Assembly (NCBI GenBank): GCA_905221605.1
Contig: CAJNDS010002590.1
Span: 1,055,918 to 1,119,917 of the forward strand
DNA from: Symbiodinium natans
Lineage: Eukaryota > Sar > Dinophyceae > Suessiales > Symbiodiniaceae
DNA length: 64,000 bases
Direction: 5' to 3'
Shown: one piece after another, positions 12,458-25,476 of the stretch
Numbering within the stretch: position 1 is the stretch's first letter
How the letters are laid out: every line of letters starts with the position of its first letter
Translations under genes and position numbers: made by a program
Notes under the pieces: generated by a model
The model's database searches: none
What the model was told of the DNA's origin: nothing
Seen by the model: the letters and a program-made list of their open reading frames with translations, nothing else

Positions 12458-13750
12458 CTTGCCATGTGGTTCAGCACCACATCAGCAATGACGGCAACGC
12501 CTGCAGAGGGTACAGGCTTGCAAGCTGCACGGTCTGATCCCTGAAAACCCCAACAGGAATCCCACCCCCAAGCCCCCATGCATATGCCCCCCACCCCCCC
12601 CCCCCCCCCCCCCCCCCAAAACGTCATCTAAAGTCCATGGCGTACATCCCAATCCGAAAAAAAAACCCTGGAACTCTAGAACAACCCACCATGGGCATCT
12701 TTCACCTCCGCCTCCTCAATATGTAAATCCCTGAATTCGGGGGGCCCAACTGATGCCTCCGGCACGGCACGCCGCCACGGCACGGCGCAGCTCTGACGCA
12801 GCGCCGCTGCGGGAGTTGAGGCCAAAGGATACAGGCTGGTACCTTCAGAGCTCCTAAAAGAGAAGAGGAGCCATTTTTGCCTTGGATTTTATAGATTTGA
12901 GGATCGAAATAAAACGGATAACAGAGCGTACCGGTCCCTCAGCCGCACGACATCCAATCTGCTACAGGCCTCTTGACTTCGATCTCTCACCCTTCTTCGC
13001 ATCTTCTCACCATTTCTCAACCCATCCAAAGCCTGATCCGAAAAATCAGAGGGTGCCTCACCCACCATTGGTGGCCCGTCACGTGCTCTGTCAGGGGCGA
13101 CAGCTGCACAGCATCGAAGCCTTGCCTCGCCACTCAATGACTCAACCAGGGGCGTCTTTGGGAATTTGGAAGTAAAAAACGGACTTTATAGGAACTTTGG
13201 CGTGTCCGTCTGACTTGTGGGCTGAGTTGCCACATCGCTTGAACTCCAAGGAGTCACGATGCATGATTCAATAGGTCTTTTGGCCTTAAACCCTAAACCG
13301 CCTAAACCCCTAAAACTTCCAACTTAAACCCCCTGGGACCATCATCTAACCCCAAGCCGGGTCTTTCGCGGCCAGATCGCGGGCCCAGCGTCTCCTGGCA
13401 TTCACGGGCCACGTCGACCTCACATTTCGAAGATTTGGAAAAGGGGCACAGGTACATTCTCTATATACCTTCTTTCTATGGCCGAATTGGGCTCCTCGGG
13501 GGGTTACTGTGTGCCAGTGTGGGGACCCAGCCCTCTTCTGTACACTCTGGTAAAAAAAGAAAAACAGGAGTGAAGCCTCATCCCCGCCCACCTTTTTGGT
13601 CTCGGATTGGCCGAAACATGCAACGATGTACGTGTGGACTTGCCCACCCTTGCCAGGGACCGGCTTAGGCAAGAAACCTCTTCAAGAACAGCGGCGATGA
13701 TCTCACGAAGGCTCACTGCAGCCCGATTGTGCAGATGGACTTCCAAAAGT
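12458..13750 (-). CDS. Alpha-amylase (GH13), N-terminal half, at least four exons
   Basis: Hydrolyses alpha-1,4 glucans (starch). Linked exons on the minus strand: 13417 to about 13378 (DVARECQETLG), 13120-13060 (GFDAVQLSPLTEH then GHQWW), 12842-12757 (YQPVSFGLNSRSG then RRAVAACRAGG), 12500-12458 (VAVIADVVLNHMA). Together they show the family order F.AVQ.SP, WW..YQPVS, SR.G, and region I (D-V-V-x-N-H). Frames join exactly at 12842-12757 to 12500-12458 through a GC-AG intron, and at 13060 through a GA donor or an alternative GT. An earlier exon near 13750-13717 (EVHLHNRAA before GTGAGC) is plausible. Conserved regions II-IV with the catalytic Asp and Glu were not found to the left, so the gene may have long introns or be broken. 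Certain family, incomplete model. Confidence 0.8.
12594..12617. repeat. Longest C homopolymer (24 C); one of at least twelve long C/G tracts
   Basis: Other runs of 12 or more: 614-630 (G), 798-815 (G), 5802-5815 (C), 7651-7668 (C), 19399-19416 (C), 21291-21304 (G), 24607-24622 (C), 39111-39122 (C), about 40129-40142 (G), 51317-51331 (C), 63062-63074 (C). None falls inside a recognised exon. This one is just upstream of amylase exon 12500-12458, within the preceding intron. Confidence 0.95.
13286..13316 (-). repeat. Degenerate CCCTAAA units in an amylase intron
   Basis: TTAAACCCTAAACCGCCTAA followed by ACCCCTAAAA: four altered telomere-like units inside the intron between amylase exons 13417-13378 and 13120-13060. 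Confidence 0.7.
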
Positions 13751-14078
13751 CTTTGTTTCAGCAAGGCGCTCACTGAACCCCCCTAACTGCGGCCGCATGA
13801 AGGTCATTATAAAGTCCTTTGCCCTTTTGCAGCAGGCTTGCAGAATGCCCTCGCCTGGCGAAATTTTGCCCTAAACCATTACTAAACCCCAAAATCCTTT
13901 GCAGGTGGCGTAGTTCCACTCCCAGAGCTTCACGTAGCTTGGGCTCCGCCGCTGGCGCCCTCCAATGCCGCCCATGGGCTCCTTTGGCAGGCTGCTGGGC
14001 TCTCGAAAATATTTTTAATGGCACATGTAATTACGGATTATACTTGCATGATGTGTGTGCCTCATCTGTATTATGTAT

Positions 14079-14350
14079 ATATATATATACATATTATATC
14101 GAAACATACATACCGATATAAATTTTATGAACAAAGATGTAGACATATGTCTCCCTCTGCCGTTGCATCCAGAGGGTCTAGCAGCAATCTATATCTATGT
14201 GTATATACATTTATGTAGATATATTATATTATATTATATTATATTATATTATATATATTCTATTCTATTCTATTCTATTCTATTCTATTATATTATATTA
14301 TATTATATTATATTATATTATATTATATGTATTTATTCATTTATTTATTT
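14079..14350. repeat. AT-rich pentanucleotide and dinucleotide repeat region
   Basis: (TA)n at 14078-14090, then a long run from about 14219 of (TATTA)n, (TATTC)n from about 14259 to 14288, and (TATTA)n again to about 14330, followed by (ATTT)n. The period of five leaves reading frames open by repetition only. No gene. Confidence 0.95.
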
Positions 14351-17300
14351 ATAATGTATTTGTTTGTGTATTCATATTTTGTTTTTTAATGTGCTCATGT
14401 ATTGAGTAAATTTCTGACTCCGAAGACCCTTGTAGCCGTGAGAGGCGTGCACCTACAGCTCACCTGGAGGGGCCTAACACTCTCTCGTGGTTCCCCAACG
14501 CTCACAAGCACCCAGCCACGGCCTGGTATCTGCACAGCGTGCTGTGCACCTCTGTGAGCTCAGGTCTCCGGCACACTCACTTGGATCGAACTTATACAGT
14601 TGAGGGGATGGGCCCATGCTTTCTACGCCCCTCGCTTCACGAGGCTCAAGGCATACAAGGCCACGTCCAAGGTAGTCCGAGGGACAGAAGTGCGGCTGGC
14701 CAATGCGCGACCATCGCCTCGTGCCAGAAACGCATGCACTTGACAACTTACAACTTGACAACTTGACTTGAGATTTTGAGGCTACATTGAAATTTGTTAA
14801 GCGTTGTACCTTCCGCGGGACCCTTCTGCGGCGCTTCTGCGGTTCGACAGGTCGTTCCCGCGGGACATGATTTCAGACTTCCTTCTGCAGAGACCTTATG
14901 TAGCCTGAATTCGCACAGGTCCCCTATGGTTAGGTTTAGGTTGTAGTCTTAGGCACGTGTCCCCGTGAGGTTTTGTTGCGATGGTCGTTCAAACCGAAGC
15001 TTCTATTCTGTGGACACCCCGCTGTCAAGGATCTAAATGAGGCTCGGAGGAGTCTAGGCACAGCTTTGGCTTCAGAATTCACAATATCATTACAGTTGCG
15101 GTGCAGTTGCATCACGAAGTTAGGGTTTTGCTGGGATTTGTGGGTTGTCCAGCACGGCGGAAATTGGCTACCAGAAGCGAAGCTACAGAACACTGAGTAT
15201 ACTGATGAGGAGAATCGATCTCCCATCCCTTCCGCAGAGCTTCCCGTGCCCGAGGCGACACTTATACCGAAACCGAAGCTTTTGCATCTAGTTGGGGATT
15301 GAGGATGACCTTGCGGGCAAACCACAGCTCCTCAAGCTGGACTGTTTGCATGTCTAGTTGCGGAGCGGTAGTCACGGCCACGAGGGGCCAATGCTCACCG
15401 GGCTGTTAAGGCTGATAAGTTGAAGACATGTAAGTCAAGACGGAGCTTCCGCGAAACCTTCCGCATGCTTCCGCGGCCACAGCACGGAGCTCATTCTGGA
15501 CATTTATTTCCATACTGAATTAACATAACATGCATGAAGCGCCAACAAAGTGCGGTCTTTCTGAAGCCTCGATCCTGGACCCGAAGCTAAGCAGACACGG
15601 TCGATCATGGTCGTCATGGGAGTCGCAGGCGAAGAGTGCGAGTGTGCGAAGTTCTCAAGGTTCGCGCGACAGCCAAGTTGCCACTCAACTCGCTGCTCCC
15701 CTCCCGGAGCCGCAAAGAGAAGCGCCCTGCAAACGAACACGATAGGCGGCCTATATGGGGCGATAGAACTAAGTGTGTACATCGTGTACTATGACAATGA
15801 TTCGAAGTGACTAGATGATCTTATGAAGACGCGAAAACCGAAGCATCGAACCTTCACCTCGCTTGACGGATCTGGCCTCGAAGCTGCCCGTCCTGCTCAG
15901 CCGCCACAATGCGACCATTGGCCGTAAGCCAGGATCCGTGCGCTGTCTGCAAGGAGAACTCCGCGCCTTTCAACAGGGATTCTCGCCACTTCGCATGGTT
16001 TTCTCGGATCCTTGGTGTACTTTCGGGGTTGGGGTTCAAAGACCTCTCAGTTCGTCCCTTTTGTGTTCCGCCGTACTGTCTGCCACAAATGCAGGCCGTC
16101 CACCAGGGGACGTGACTTTCCAGCCATCCTCTATACATACATATATTTACTATATGCACGCACCATCATGCACCCCTAAATCAACCCCAGCCTTCCACAG
16201 TGACCTTTTCAAACTTTTCCCAGCTGCCAACGGCCTCAGATTGAGGTTCCGGATCAAAGATTAAGCCTTATGAGCTCCGCATCAAGGCTCTGCCAGGGTG
16301 GACACTCGCTTAAGCTTCTTGGCAGAGCCTGGGAAGGTCACGAGAGGACAAGAGCCCCCAAAATCGTGGACTTGATTGATCACAACACTTCTCGCAGAAC
16401 TCGAACCTTTCTTTACAGCGCGCGACAGCTGAGCCCCGAGATTTTCCTCAAACGCTGAGTTTGAAGCCAGCCCATAAATCTGCCGCAGCGGCCACGCCCG
16501 TCGCGGCAACGGTGCCATCAGGCCCAGCTGTGACGTAGCGGCCTCAGCACAAACGTTACAAACAAGCAGAAATGGCAAGTCTGACCATGCTGATGCTTGA
16601 CTTAATTCATTGGTCTAAGCATCTCGTACTTGCGCTACTTGGACGTATGCCAAGAGACTGACCGTTCAACTTTGAGTTGCTTTCTTTTGCAAGGGCCACA
16701 AAATCCTGAGGAACCAGTCCCCAAACCAAATATCTCGAAACTCCCAACCCCACCCCCTGACCCAAACTCACACCGAGCCTTCCCTGCTTTGCAGGGAGAT
16801 CGTGCCATCTTCATTGTCCAAGACAGCCTCAGGAACAGCAATCTGCCTAGGCAGAAGTCCTCCGCTTGTCAATTGGTCGTCACTCTGCGACGGACCACTT
16901 GCGCAGCTGTGTTTGTCATGAGTTCCAGGCCCATGTCCAAACGAACCAGCCATCCAACTCTTGTGCAGTCAAGGTTCCAATGCCAACCCTGCTACAGCAT
17001 CTGCTTCCAGGACCTTCAGCCCCATTGGGATCCAATGTTGTCAGGTAGGGGCGGTTGTTCAGGAAACTTCAAGACAGCACACAAGCACCAAGATTTCGGA
17101 CTTCAACATGTCCTGACGTATGGCGATTCTAGGGGCAATTAGTGGCAAGTGCAAGGCACCAGGTCTCGATGTGCTCCAGTGGTCACCAGCCAGTCTCTGC
17201 TCTCCAAGAAGGTGCCTGGCTGCACAAGGTGTGGCACAAGGGGGGAGCAGCAACAAGGCTGGTAGCCAGGGCTTCGGGTCTGAACTTCCATCGGTGGACA

Positions 17301-19434
17301 CCCTGGAAATACAAGCTTCCTGCGAAGGAATACACAGCCAGACTTGCGCAAGACAGCGCAAGAAGAAGACTCCTCTATTCGGCCCAGTACCTCTTTAGAG
17401 GGGATCTCTGTCACTACATATGGTGGAGCCGAGGTCGGCAAACGGATAAAGCGTCCAAGCTGCAATAGGCTGCATATGGCTGCATGTCGTATCCACCGCG
17501 GAATGAGATGTGCTAAACGTCTGAAGGATTTTGATCAGAACCAAATCCTTCACATTGTCAGACCCACGAAACCCGCTTCCAACCCGGAACCCGGATCAAG
17601 TTTCGAATCTCTCCGCGAGGCTGGCCTGCTGTGAGCGGCAAACCATCAGCAGACCTGCCGGCACGCAGCTGATAAGTAAGGGCTTAATGGCAAGTCTGCA
17701 CAACTCTGCGCAAGAAAGCCGGCAACTTGGTTCTGCCTTATTTGGCCTATGGAGTTGAGTAGCCTCATCAAGGCTTCGCGTGTGCTGCAGTTCCAGAGCT
17801 CACAAACGCCAGCACGGAAAACCTCAACAATCGCCCAGGGAGGCACAGGGTAGTGTCGACTTGGCAACTTGTCTCCAACTTAGGATCGCAAGCTCAGGAT
17901 TTAGCATCGGCATGCGCACTGCCCAAGCATCCTTCCTTGAATACCCGATACTTACTGACTGCTTATCCGTGCACCTTAGACTGTCGGATCTTCAAACGAA
18001 GCCCCGCCTCCGCAAATACAAACACGAGCAGACCCAAGAAGGTCGGAACCCTGTGCTCCGCTGCTGATAATGCAGCGATTCCAAGCTGTGAAGCTGTTCC
18101 CCGAAATTCGCCTCGGCTTCTGGCCGAGTGGCGTCTAGAACAAGCAGACCAAGGATCTTGTCTTCCCACCTTCCTTCGCTGAGACCCCCCCTGGGACCCC
18201 TCTCAAACCTCTCCTGCCCCTTCAAAACCCCCCCTCCAAGCCCTCCACTTCCTAAACTCATGACGTGCGTGGTGCTGCACCATGTGACATAGGACTTGGC
18301 TTTCCTCATCTGCGATTCGCACGCAACACCCCGTGTTGGACCAGCCCGGCTCCCGAGGGCGGGAAGCGCGCAGACGTGTTACAAGTAGCTGCAGATTGAG
18401 GGACAAAGGTGTTGAGGCCGGCTTTCCGCAAGCCTCGGCTGGCTTTACGTAAGTTCACTGATATCAAGTACTGCAAGGAGTTCCACAGCAAATTCTCGAT
18501 GAGTGTGTGCTCTTAAGGTCTACCAGAAAACCGCGGAGTGTCGCAAAACGAAGGGATGCTGGAAGCCGGTTTCAAGTCGCACTCAGGCTCTGTATCAGCT
18601 TCGAGGTCCGCAAGAGAAGAAAGTCATGTAGCGATAGAACTTGATACAAACAGTAGATGTCCGATGCGCATGTAAGCCGCGTTCCAGGCAGATCCGCTTC
18701 CCGGTCGTCTCCTGGCCAAACTGGTTCAGGTCAAACTCGCTTCCAACCTCTGCAGCAGATGCTTCCTGTGAGGCACTTTATCCTGTATCGGAGAGCTAGA
18801 GCTGAGAATTTTCCTGCAACCTCTCAGAACGATTCAGAACTCCACGCCTATTCGAGAACGATTCTGGGTTTTTGGCGGATTTGTCCACTGCGCCCCGAAC
18901 TGTTATAAAAAGCACGGCGCACTTTGACTACACTCGCCACCGTTGACTGGACTGGTGCTCTTCGGGCTGTGCGCTTGGTGGCCAGGGTGGGCATAATAAG
19001 TTTCGAGCTCATGTGCCTGCGTTCATCCTGCTTAAGTCGACGGTCCTCAATAAAGACTCTTGCGGATCCTAACCATTCTGCCTCTCCGACCCCAACGACC
19101 TAGCTTTCTAATCTTTCCAGGGCACAAGGGAGACGGAGCGCTCACACCCTGGCTTTGGAACCAGCGGTGCCAGAAAGCAGTTTCGAACTGCCTGGACTGG
19201 GCCTGCACAAATCATGTGGGGCTGAGAGACATCTCGGACCCTCTCTTGCAGGGGTCGCCTCCTATAACAAGCTTGCCGGCTTAATTAAGCGCGGCGTTTT
19301 CGGGGCACGTCTGTCTAACAAATCTTGTTCCTAGCACCTACACAGCCATGGGCCACATCAGGTAGCAGCAATGGAGAGTAGCCATCTCTGCAGGATAGCC
19401 CCCCCCCCCCCCCCCCACCAACTGCCCCTGCCTG
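14351..19434. other. No recognised gene
   Basis: Scattered open stretches on both strands (for example minus 16953-16768, plus 17250-17400) with no motif and no supported splice chain. Upstream of the amylase, 13770-14020 is open on the minus strand without identity. Confidence 0.5.
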
Positions 19435-20116
19435 CAAAAACGAAGTTGAAAGCCGTATCTGCTCTTGCAGTGGTGAAGGAAGTGGAGTGCGTTGTGGTGC
19501 TGGCACTGGTGCTGGTGCTGGTTGTGGTGCTCGTGGCTGTGTGAGTGGTGTAAGTTGCAGTCGCAGTGCCTGTGTCGCTGATTGTGGTTGTGCTGGCCGT
19601 TCTGGTGCCAGTGGAGCTGAAGGTGCTGGTAGATGTCATAGATCCGGTAGAGCTATGGGTGGCACTCTCGGTAGAGCTGCTTGTGCTGACAGTGCTGCTC
19701 TTGGAAGCAGTCGTGGTGTCGCTGCTTGTCGCGGTGACAGAGGTGACAGTGGTGGAGGTTTTGCTCCTGGTGGTGGTGGTCTCTGTGGCACTGAAGGTGC
19801 TAGTGGTTGCCGTGGTGGTGCTGGTGATCGTGCTGGCTGTTGAGCTGCTGATGCTGGTGCTGGTCGTGCGACTGGTTATAGACCTGCTGGCTGTAGTGCT
19901 GGTGGTGGTCGTGGAGGTGGTTATGCTTTCTGTGCGTGTTGGTGTGCTGGTGATGGTGCTAAATGGCGTCTCACTCGTGGTGCTGCGAGTTTGCGTGGTT
20001 GCGGTTGTCGTGAAACTACGCGTGCTTGAAAACCATGAGCCGTTGTGGACCTTGGCCAACCACACTCCAAAGCGAAGTCTCAGAAGCACGCTTGAAAGCA
20101 TGCATCTCAACCCCAC
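19435..20116 (-). CDS. Ser/Thr-rich low-complexity exon with hydrophobic N terminus
   Basis: About 225 codons dominated by Thr and Ser, built from irregular ACx/TCx runs, preceded by a hydrophobic stretch (MLSSVLLRLRFGVWLA) that could act as a signal or anchor. Mucin-like Thr/Ser tracts of this kind are common in predicted dinoflagellate surface proteins. The reading continues to a long C-tract at 19416-19399, and the true 3' edge is probably near 19435 or earlier. The start codon is unsure: an ATG is at about 20100, and the N-terminal region is also open in another frame. The antisense frame is poly-Val/Leu and is rejected. Confidence 0.45.
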
Positions 20117-21332
20117 AAGCCTCCATGCACTTCTTCCAGATGCGAAGACTGTGACGAGACTCAGGCTGTGGCATGGCGACTGGTGCCCGGCATCAAGGAT
20201 GTTGTTAATGTAGTGCCTGGGTGATCCCTTGAGGTGTCCCGACTTCTCACGGCCGTGACTTGAGCGTGCCGTGACTTGACACCTTGTCCCCCCGAACCTG
20301 TATCGCCCTGGGCCCTATGATGCTGATTCCAACCTCAAGTGGTTGCAGGCGCGGCTTATACTGGATCAGATGCCTCATGCGACCAGCTCTCTGCAGCCGG
20401 AGCTGAATCAGAACAGACGAGGGAGGGTTCTTGGTCACAGGCAGAGATGGTCATGCAATCACTTCTGCCGTATTCGGGGCGGAGGCTACGGCGGCACCCT
20501 GGAACCGAAACCTGCTCTGCCCCAGCACTACGGAGGCCAGGACTTCCAGTGATTCAAAAGCAAGTGAACCGCGGCGCTGGTATTTGTCATCGCGAGTGAA
20601 TCCGATCCCTCCTTGCCGCGCCGCATGGGGAAGACTTCTCATGAGCTCATGAAGGCATGCAGCGCCCGCCATTGCTCCAACTTCAAAAGCAAGGTTCTAG
20701 AGGCATCGCTTGCAAGGCTTCCTGCGTTGCACGATATTCGGTGTCAGTTGCGTCCTCGCCGAGAAGAGCGGGGCTTGCAGGCAAATGCCCAGAAGCACCT
20801 GCCTCGGGAAAGCCGCAGCAAGCAGCAAGCAGCACGCAGCAAAGATAGACTCGGCAACAATGCATCGTGGCAGGTGTCAGGTCTTGGGGACTTGGGCTTG
20901 GGGATACCGATCAAAGCAACGCGTGCGACTGCCAGTGCTATAGTAATGAAGTGCAATGACGTGGACATCCTGTGTGGAGCCCCCCTATCAGCCTCCTCGT
21001 GACGTGGCGTGCCACTTCCTGCGCCTGTGAGCCTGCAGCACATGAATCTTCAGAGGCATGTTCGGACAGCTTTGTGCAGTCTACAACTCAGAAGCCCTCA
21101 CCTTCCCTGCCCTGGCCACAAAAAATGGGGAGGGTCAGTCTAGCAATTGTTTTTTGCACTACCAGTATACCTCCCGCACGCTTTTGCCTTGATTTGTTCT
21201 ATGCATCGCTATCTTTCGGTTTCCAGATTCAGGCATGACCGTAGCGTCTTCAACTCAGGAGGTGCCGGGTTGCAGCTGCAAAGGGGGGGGCGGGGGGGGG
21301 GGGGCACCCCTCACACTCTTTGGGATATTCCC

Positions 21333-21392
21333 CCCGAATAGGGGTACTATAATCCCGATTAAGGACTGCTAGTTTCAGGGGAAACATCCAAA
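21333..21392 (+). repeat. Partial copy of the 39.6-kb inverted-repeat family
   Basis: AATAGGGGTACTATAATCCC, then ATTAAGGACT and GGGGAAACATCC, match the right arm of the 39609-39732 element in order and spacing with a few substitutions. No left arm is seen next to it. Confidence 0.65.
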
Positions 21393-23761
21393 TGTTCATT
21401 CTCCAAACTACCTCGAGCAGTTGGTTCTGGAAGCATCTGGGGCTTCGGGGCCACGTTGCGAGAAAACTTCCCAAGAGATGCTCACCGTGCAAGCTGATGA
21501 AAATACAAATCCAGAACGATGTAAGACTTTTGGTTGGATGTATGAGCCTCGAGCACAATTTGAAACCATGGGCCTCGGGGATTGTGACTTTTCCTTTTTT
21601 TCCTACACGCTTCTTTAAAAGGAAAGATGAAAACACAATTTTGAGGTCACAAAACGTATCCTGTCTCGTTCTGCAGACAAACTAACCAAACACAAGGTGA
21701 TCTCCATCCAGAAAGCTGATCCACAGCAATGTTGACGGTGGCTCAGGCTGCGAGTCCCAGGCACGGAGGGAGGCCAGCCGGGTTGCTCGACATGGCTCCA
21801 CGAAGCCCTTGCCTGAGTTCCGCCCGTCCCCCCTTTCCCTCGTGGTCTATAAAGGCTAAAGGGGCATCCTGTGCGGCGTAGCTACTCGCCAAAGCCCCGA
21901 ATCAATAGTCCCCCGCACGCGGTCAAAAGGATTCAAGTCTGTCAAGTCAGTCGCGTCTCAGAGGCGGGAACGGTTCGTACGTTAAGCGAATGACAGTCTA
22001 GGCAAGTGGGTGTGGCAAATTACTTAGACATCAGAAGTAAATCAGGGCTTGTCGAGAATCAATTATTTTCAATCTCCTGTATGATGCTGTCATACTAGAA
22101 TGTGTACATATGTAGTTTAAAGTTTGCAGTATAGTATATACAGGTCAGGTGACAGTTTTGGAAGTGATTTAGGCTCCTGAATTGCAGAGCTGACGTGAGG
22201 CCTCAACGTACAGTGTCTAGGATTCAAACCGTACGTCGAGCCGACTTGCTGCATTCACATGCCGAAAGTCTAACCTGGCAGAACTTGAAAATCAACAATT
22301 CAACTGAGCTGCTGTTCGTCAGAGCCGGTGCCCAGAACAAACCGCCCGACCATGGCCATCGTCGTCAGCAATAACCTTCCCATGCTGAAGATGGAGGCAG
22401 GTTTCGGAAGCGAGCAGTGAATCAACATGCAGAACATCTCCGGCTCCGTAGCAACCGCTGCTTCCAAAGATCAATGTAGACAAGGACTGCCACGGAAATG
22501 AAACCAGCCTGAATTCTACATGCCCTGCTGATGCTGGCACACGCTACTGCCGCAATGCGGGTCTGGCGGTGCGAACGCCGCCGAAAATGTAACAAACAGC
22601 TGAGTTTTCAAGTGCACCCCATTGATCCTGAGAGTTTGCACCATGGCATGGGAAGAACACTTTTGACTAAAGCATCAGGGTGCAGGCACTCGCCGGTTCA
22701 AGCAAGCAGCAGCCCCACCAGCAGGGCCAGGCGACAAGGTGTAACTTTGCAGCAGAAAGCCTGGGCACCTGAGCCAGGATCTGCATCGTGGCACCATCAG
22801 GACTCTTGATTTTTTAGAATCTTCTTAAGGGGAACAAATATTGATCAACATTGCTTTGCAACCTTTCGCAAGATTTCTCGGACACGTTGCCCATGTTTGC
22901 TGACAGTGCGGGCTTTTTGCTGTGATACCGTGCGGCTCAGGTGCTTCGAAGCAGATCGTCTTGCCAGGGAAGAGGCTCACAGGGCCGACCCAGATCGGGA
23001 CGGTCGGGATCAAGATCCTGACCAGGACGTGCATGCAATCTTGAGGGCGCCGGTCCTACGGCGCCGAAATGCAGCGTGCGTGTAGCCATGGGCCATGGGA
23101 TTAAACAAAGAATCCCAACAAATCCATGCCGGTGACGAGCGCAAGAAAACAAAATCAAGAGCAGGCCACCCTCTGAACTCAAGGGCTGTCAGCACCTTTA
23201 CTATCCTAGCTCTGTTCTCTCTCTCTGCTCTCTGTCCCTCCTTTCCCCTTGCGGAAGACTCTCAGCTTCTTCCTGGCATCCAAACATGACACAGCTTGGT
23301 AAAGAGCCCTACCTAGACCTCGCTATCCTCCCCCACCCAGCGGGCTGCAAGGGGAGCTTCTTCCAAGCTGAGTTGCAGAGGTTGGCCCGACACCTACCTG
23401 GGTTAGAGTCTGGTCGGGAAGGGCAGGTGAGGGAGGGTACCGGTAGGGCTTGTGTCGGTTTTGTTGGCTCGCGGGGGCCTTGTGTTCTTTATCCTGTTGA
23501 GTGGGGCTTAGGAAGGATGGCAGGGCTGGCTTTTGTGGCCCTTCCGCTAACAGAATCTGGGCAACATCCCTAGAACCTGAGCTGACAAGAACCGGAACAT
23601 CAGTTCATCCGTGAGGCTTGAACCCCTTGACCTAGTCAGGTCAACAAGCCCCGATTCAACGACCCTTCAGCCGGGTGGCACCCTGGGAAGTCCAGGCATA
23701 GGCGCTGCTGCGGGGAGGAGCTGACTTTCGAACGTCCTGGTCAAGTATGTTCAGCCATCGA

Positions 23762-23799
23762 GGTTTAGGGTTTAGGGTGTAGGGTTTAGAGCTTAGGGT
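23762..23799 (+). repeat. Degenerate TTTAGGG units
   Basis: Five units, two perfect and the rest altered (TGTAGGG, TTTAGAG, CTTAGGG). Confidence 0.8.
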
Positions 23800-24535
23800 A
23801 TTACAGAACCGGATGCTCTAGGCTGAAGGGCTCAGATCCTGCCTGCACTTGTCGATGCGTGCGCCCGAGCAGCATGAGCCGTAGCCGCACAGGTCCTGAT
23901 GCAACCACTCTGGTCCGACAAGCACAAGCAAGAGATGGACCTTTCTGCGCATGTTTAGGGGGGGAATAAGGTAGAGGGATTGCAGGGCAGCTTTGCTTGC
24001 GGCAGTCAGGCACAGGCATAGGCAGAATCTCGCCTGCCGAAGCCGTCCATCTCTTGGTGCTTTGAGCTACTTGATTTGAATCTGAGCCCTTCTGATGCAA
24101 GTGCCTTGCAAGGTCTCCATGTTGAAGTTTACAAGTCAGCTCGCGCGTGCTTGTCTGGGCGTCGATATCCGGTTCAACACTAACCACAGCCCCATGACTC
24201 CATGACTCCATGGCATGGCCCTCTGCCATTCCAACTACCTTCCGCCAATCCGGGCAGGAGCTGTGGGCCACTCGCGCAAGGGACTATACGTATGTATAAT
24301 GGAAACACCCGATGTCAGCTCTGAACCCCGCTCAACTTGAGATGTTATGTGGAGACGCAGGGGTTGAAAACGAGGGGGTGAGGGACTGAGATAAACCACG
24401 ACACCTGCACTTGTACGTCTTATTCTGTTGCTACCGTAGAGGTTAGCTTGGCTCATGAAGTCATGCGACCTGGTTGCACGGCAGCTTTCGACACCCCGAC
24501 AAGCCGCACCCCCTGAACGTTGTTCGATGCATGGA

Positions 24536-24560
24536 TATATATATATATATATATATATGT
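24536..24560. repeat. (TA)n microsatellite
   Basis: About eleven TA dinucleotides. Similar (TA)n runs lie at 42355-42371, 42419-42433, 55545-55562 and 55604-55622. Confidence 0.9.
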
Positions 24561-25446
24561 ATATGTATAGAATATGTACATAATTCGGGAGCTCTCTCCC
24601 ATTTTACCCCCCCCCCCCCCCCTCAGATTCCTAAGCCTCCGCGCCGAGTCTTCAAAGTCTGCCGCCGGGCCCGGCTGGGACAGGTCTTTGGTCTTCGTTC
24701 GTTTTTGTGACGAAGTGCCAGAAGTTGAGGAGATCAGCGTAAGAAGGAGCAGATGCTGTGGCTGTTGCGCAGACACGAACACACTGAACAACATGTCCAT
24801 TCACATGTCGTATCCAAGCAGCTCAAGTCCCGTGCCCTACCTGGCTTCCCTCATCGTATCTCGTATAGTCAAACTCAGCACGCGATTGCTCGTGTCATCA
24901 GGCTGTCACTCTCATCTCAACATGAGACTTTGAACCGAAGACAACTGGCACTCCAGCCTGGGACATGTAGCTCGGGGGCCTGCACATGCTCAGATCAGGC
25001 TTTCTTCTTCTTCTTCTTCCAGGTTCTGGGCCTGTAATTAAGATCGCTCTAGCAGCTTCACAGCATGATGCCTCAACCTCTGGTTACTCCGAATCTTCAA
25101 CGGGACAGGAATGATACTGCTGTCGAGGGTAGGCTCATCGAGAGTCCGAACGGAAGAGAAACGACACCACCAGGGAAACAGCGACAATCACTGAGCCCTT
25201 GGCTCTGCCTACGCCAGCCCCTTCCACACCTCATTACTGTATATTACTATATATATTTCTACATATTACTATACATTTCCAGAAATTGCTATATATTACT
25301 GTATGTTACTCTATGTCTATGAGTCTCTCTGGAGCAGGCTTGTGGTGCCTGGTGGGAACGAAAGCAGGCTCGGCCTTGTAGGATGGCTTGGGGAGGGGGG
25401 TGCCCCTGTGATTTGCAGGTTTAGGACAAGCTGAGGAAGTTTATGG

Positions 25447-25476
25447 GGTTTGGGGTTTAGGGTTTAGGGTTTAGGG
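25447..25476 (+). repeat. Interstitial TTTAGGG units
   Basis: GGGGTTTGGGG followed by three TTTAGGG units in a region without a recognised gene. Confidence 0.85.

Noticed and set aside
14055-14409. Open frames rich in Ile and Tyr
   Set aside because: Pure translation of the TATTA/TATTC repeats.
18999-19000. Search for retroelement or transposase coding sequence across the window
   Set aside because: No reverse-transcriptase, integrase or DDE-type motif was recognised on either strand; only short inverted-repeat elements are present.
19566-20213. 215-codon plus-strand ORF rich in Val and Leu
   Set aside because: It is the antisense of the Ser/Thr-rich tract; composition is a by-product of the repeat.
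22210-22230. tRNA-like T-loop (GGTTTGAATCC on the minus strand)
   Set aside because: The five-base stem does not pair and no acceptor or anticodon arm is found. A similar TGAGATTCAAATTCTCA at 51470-51490 pairs but lacks an acceptor stem.
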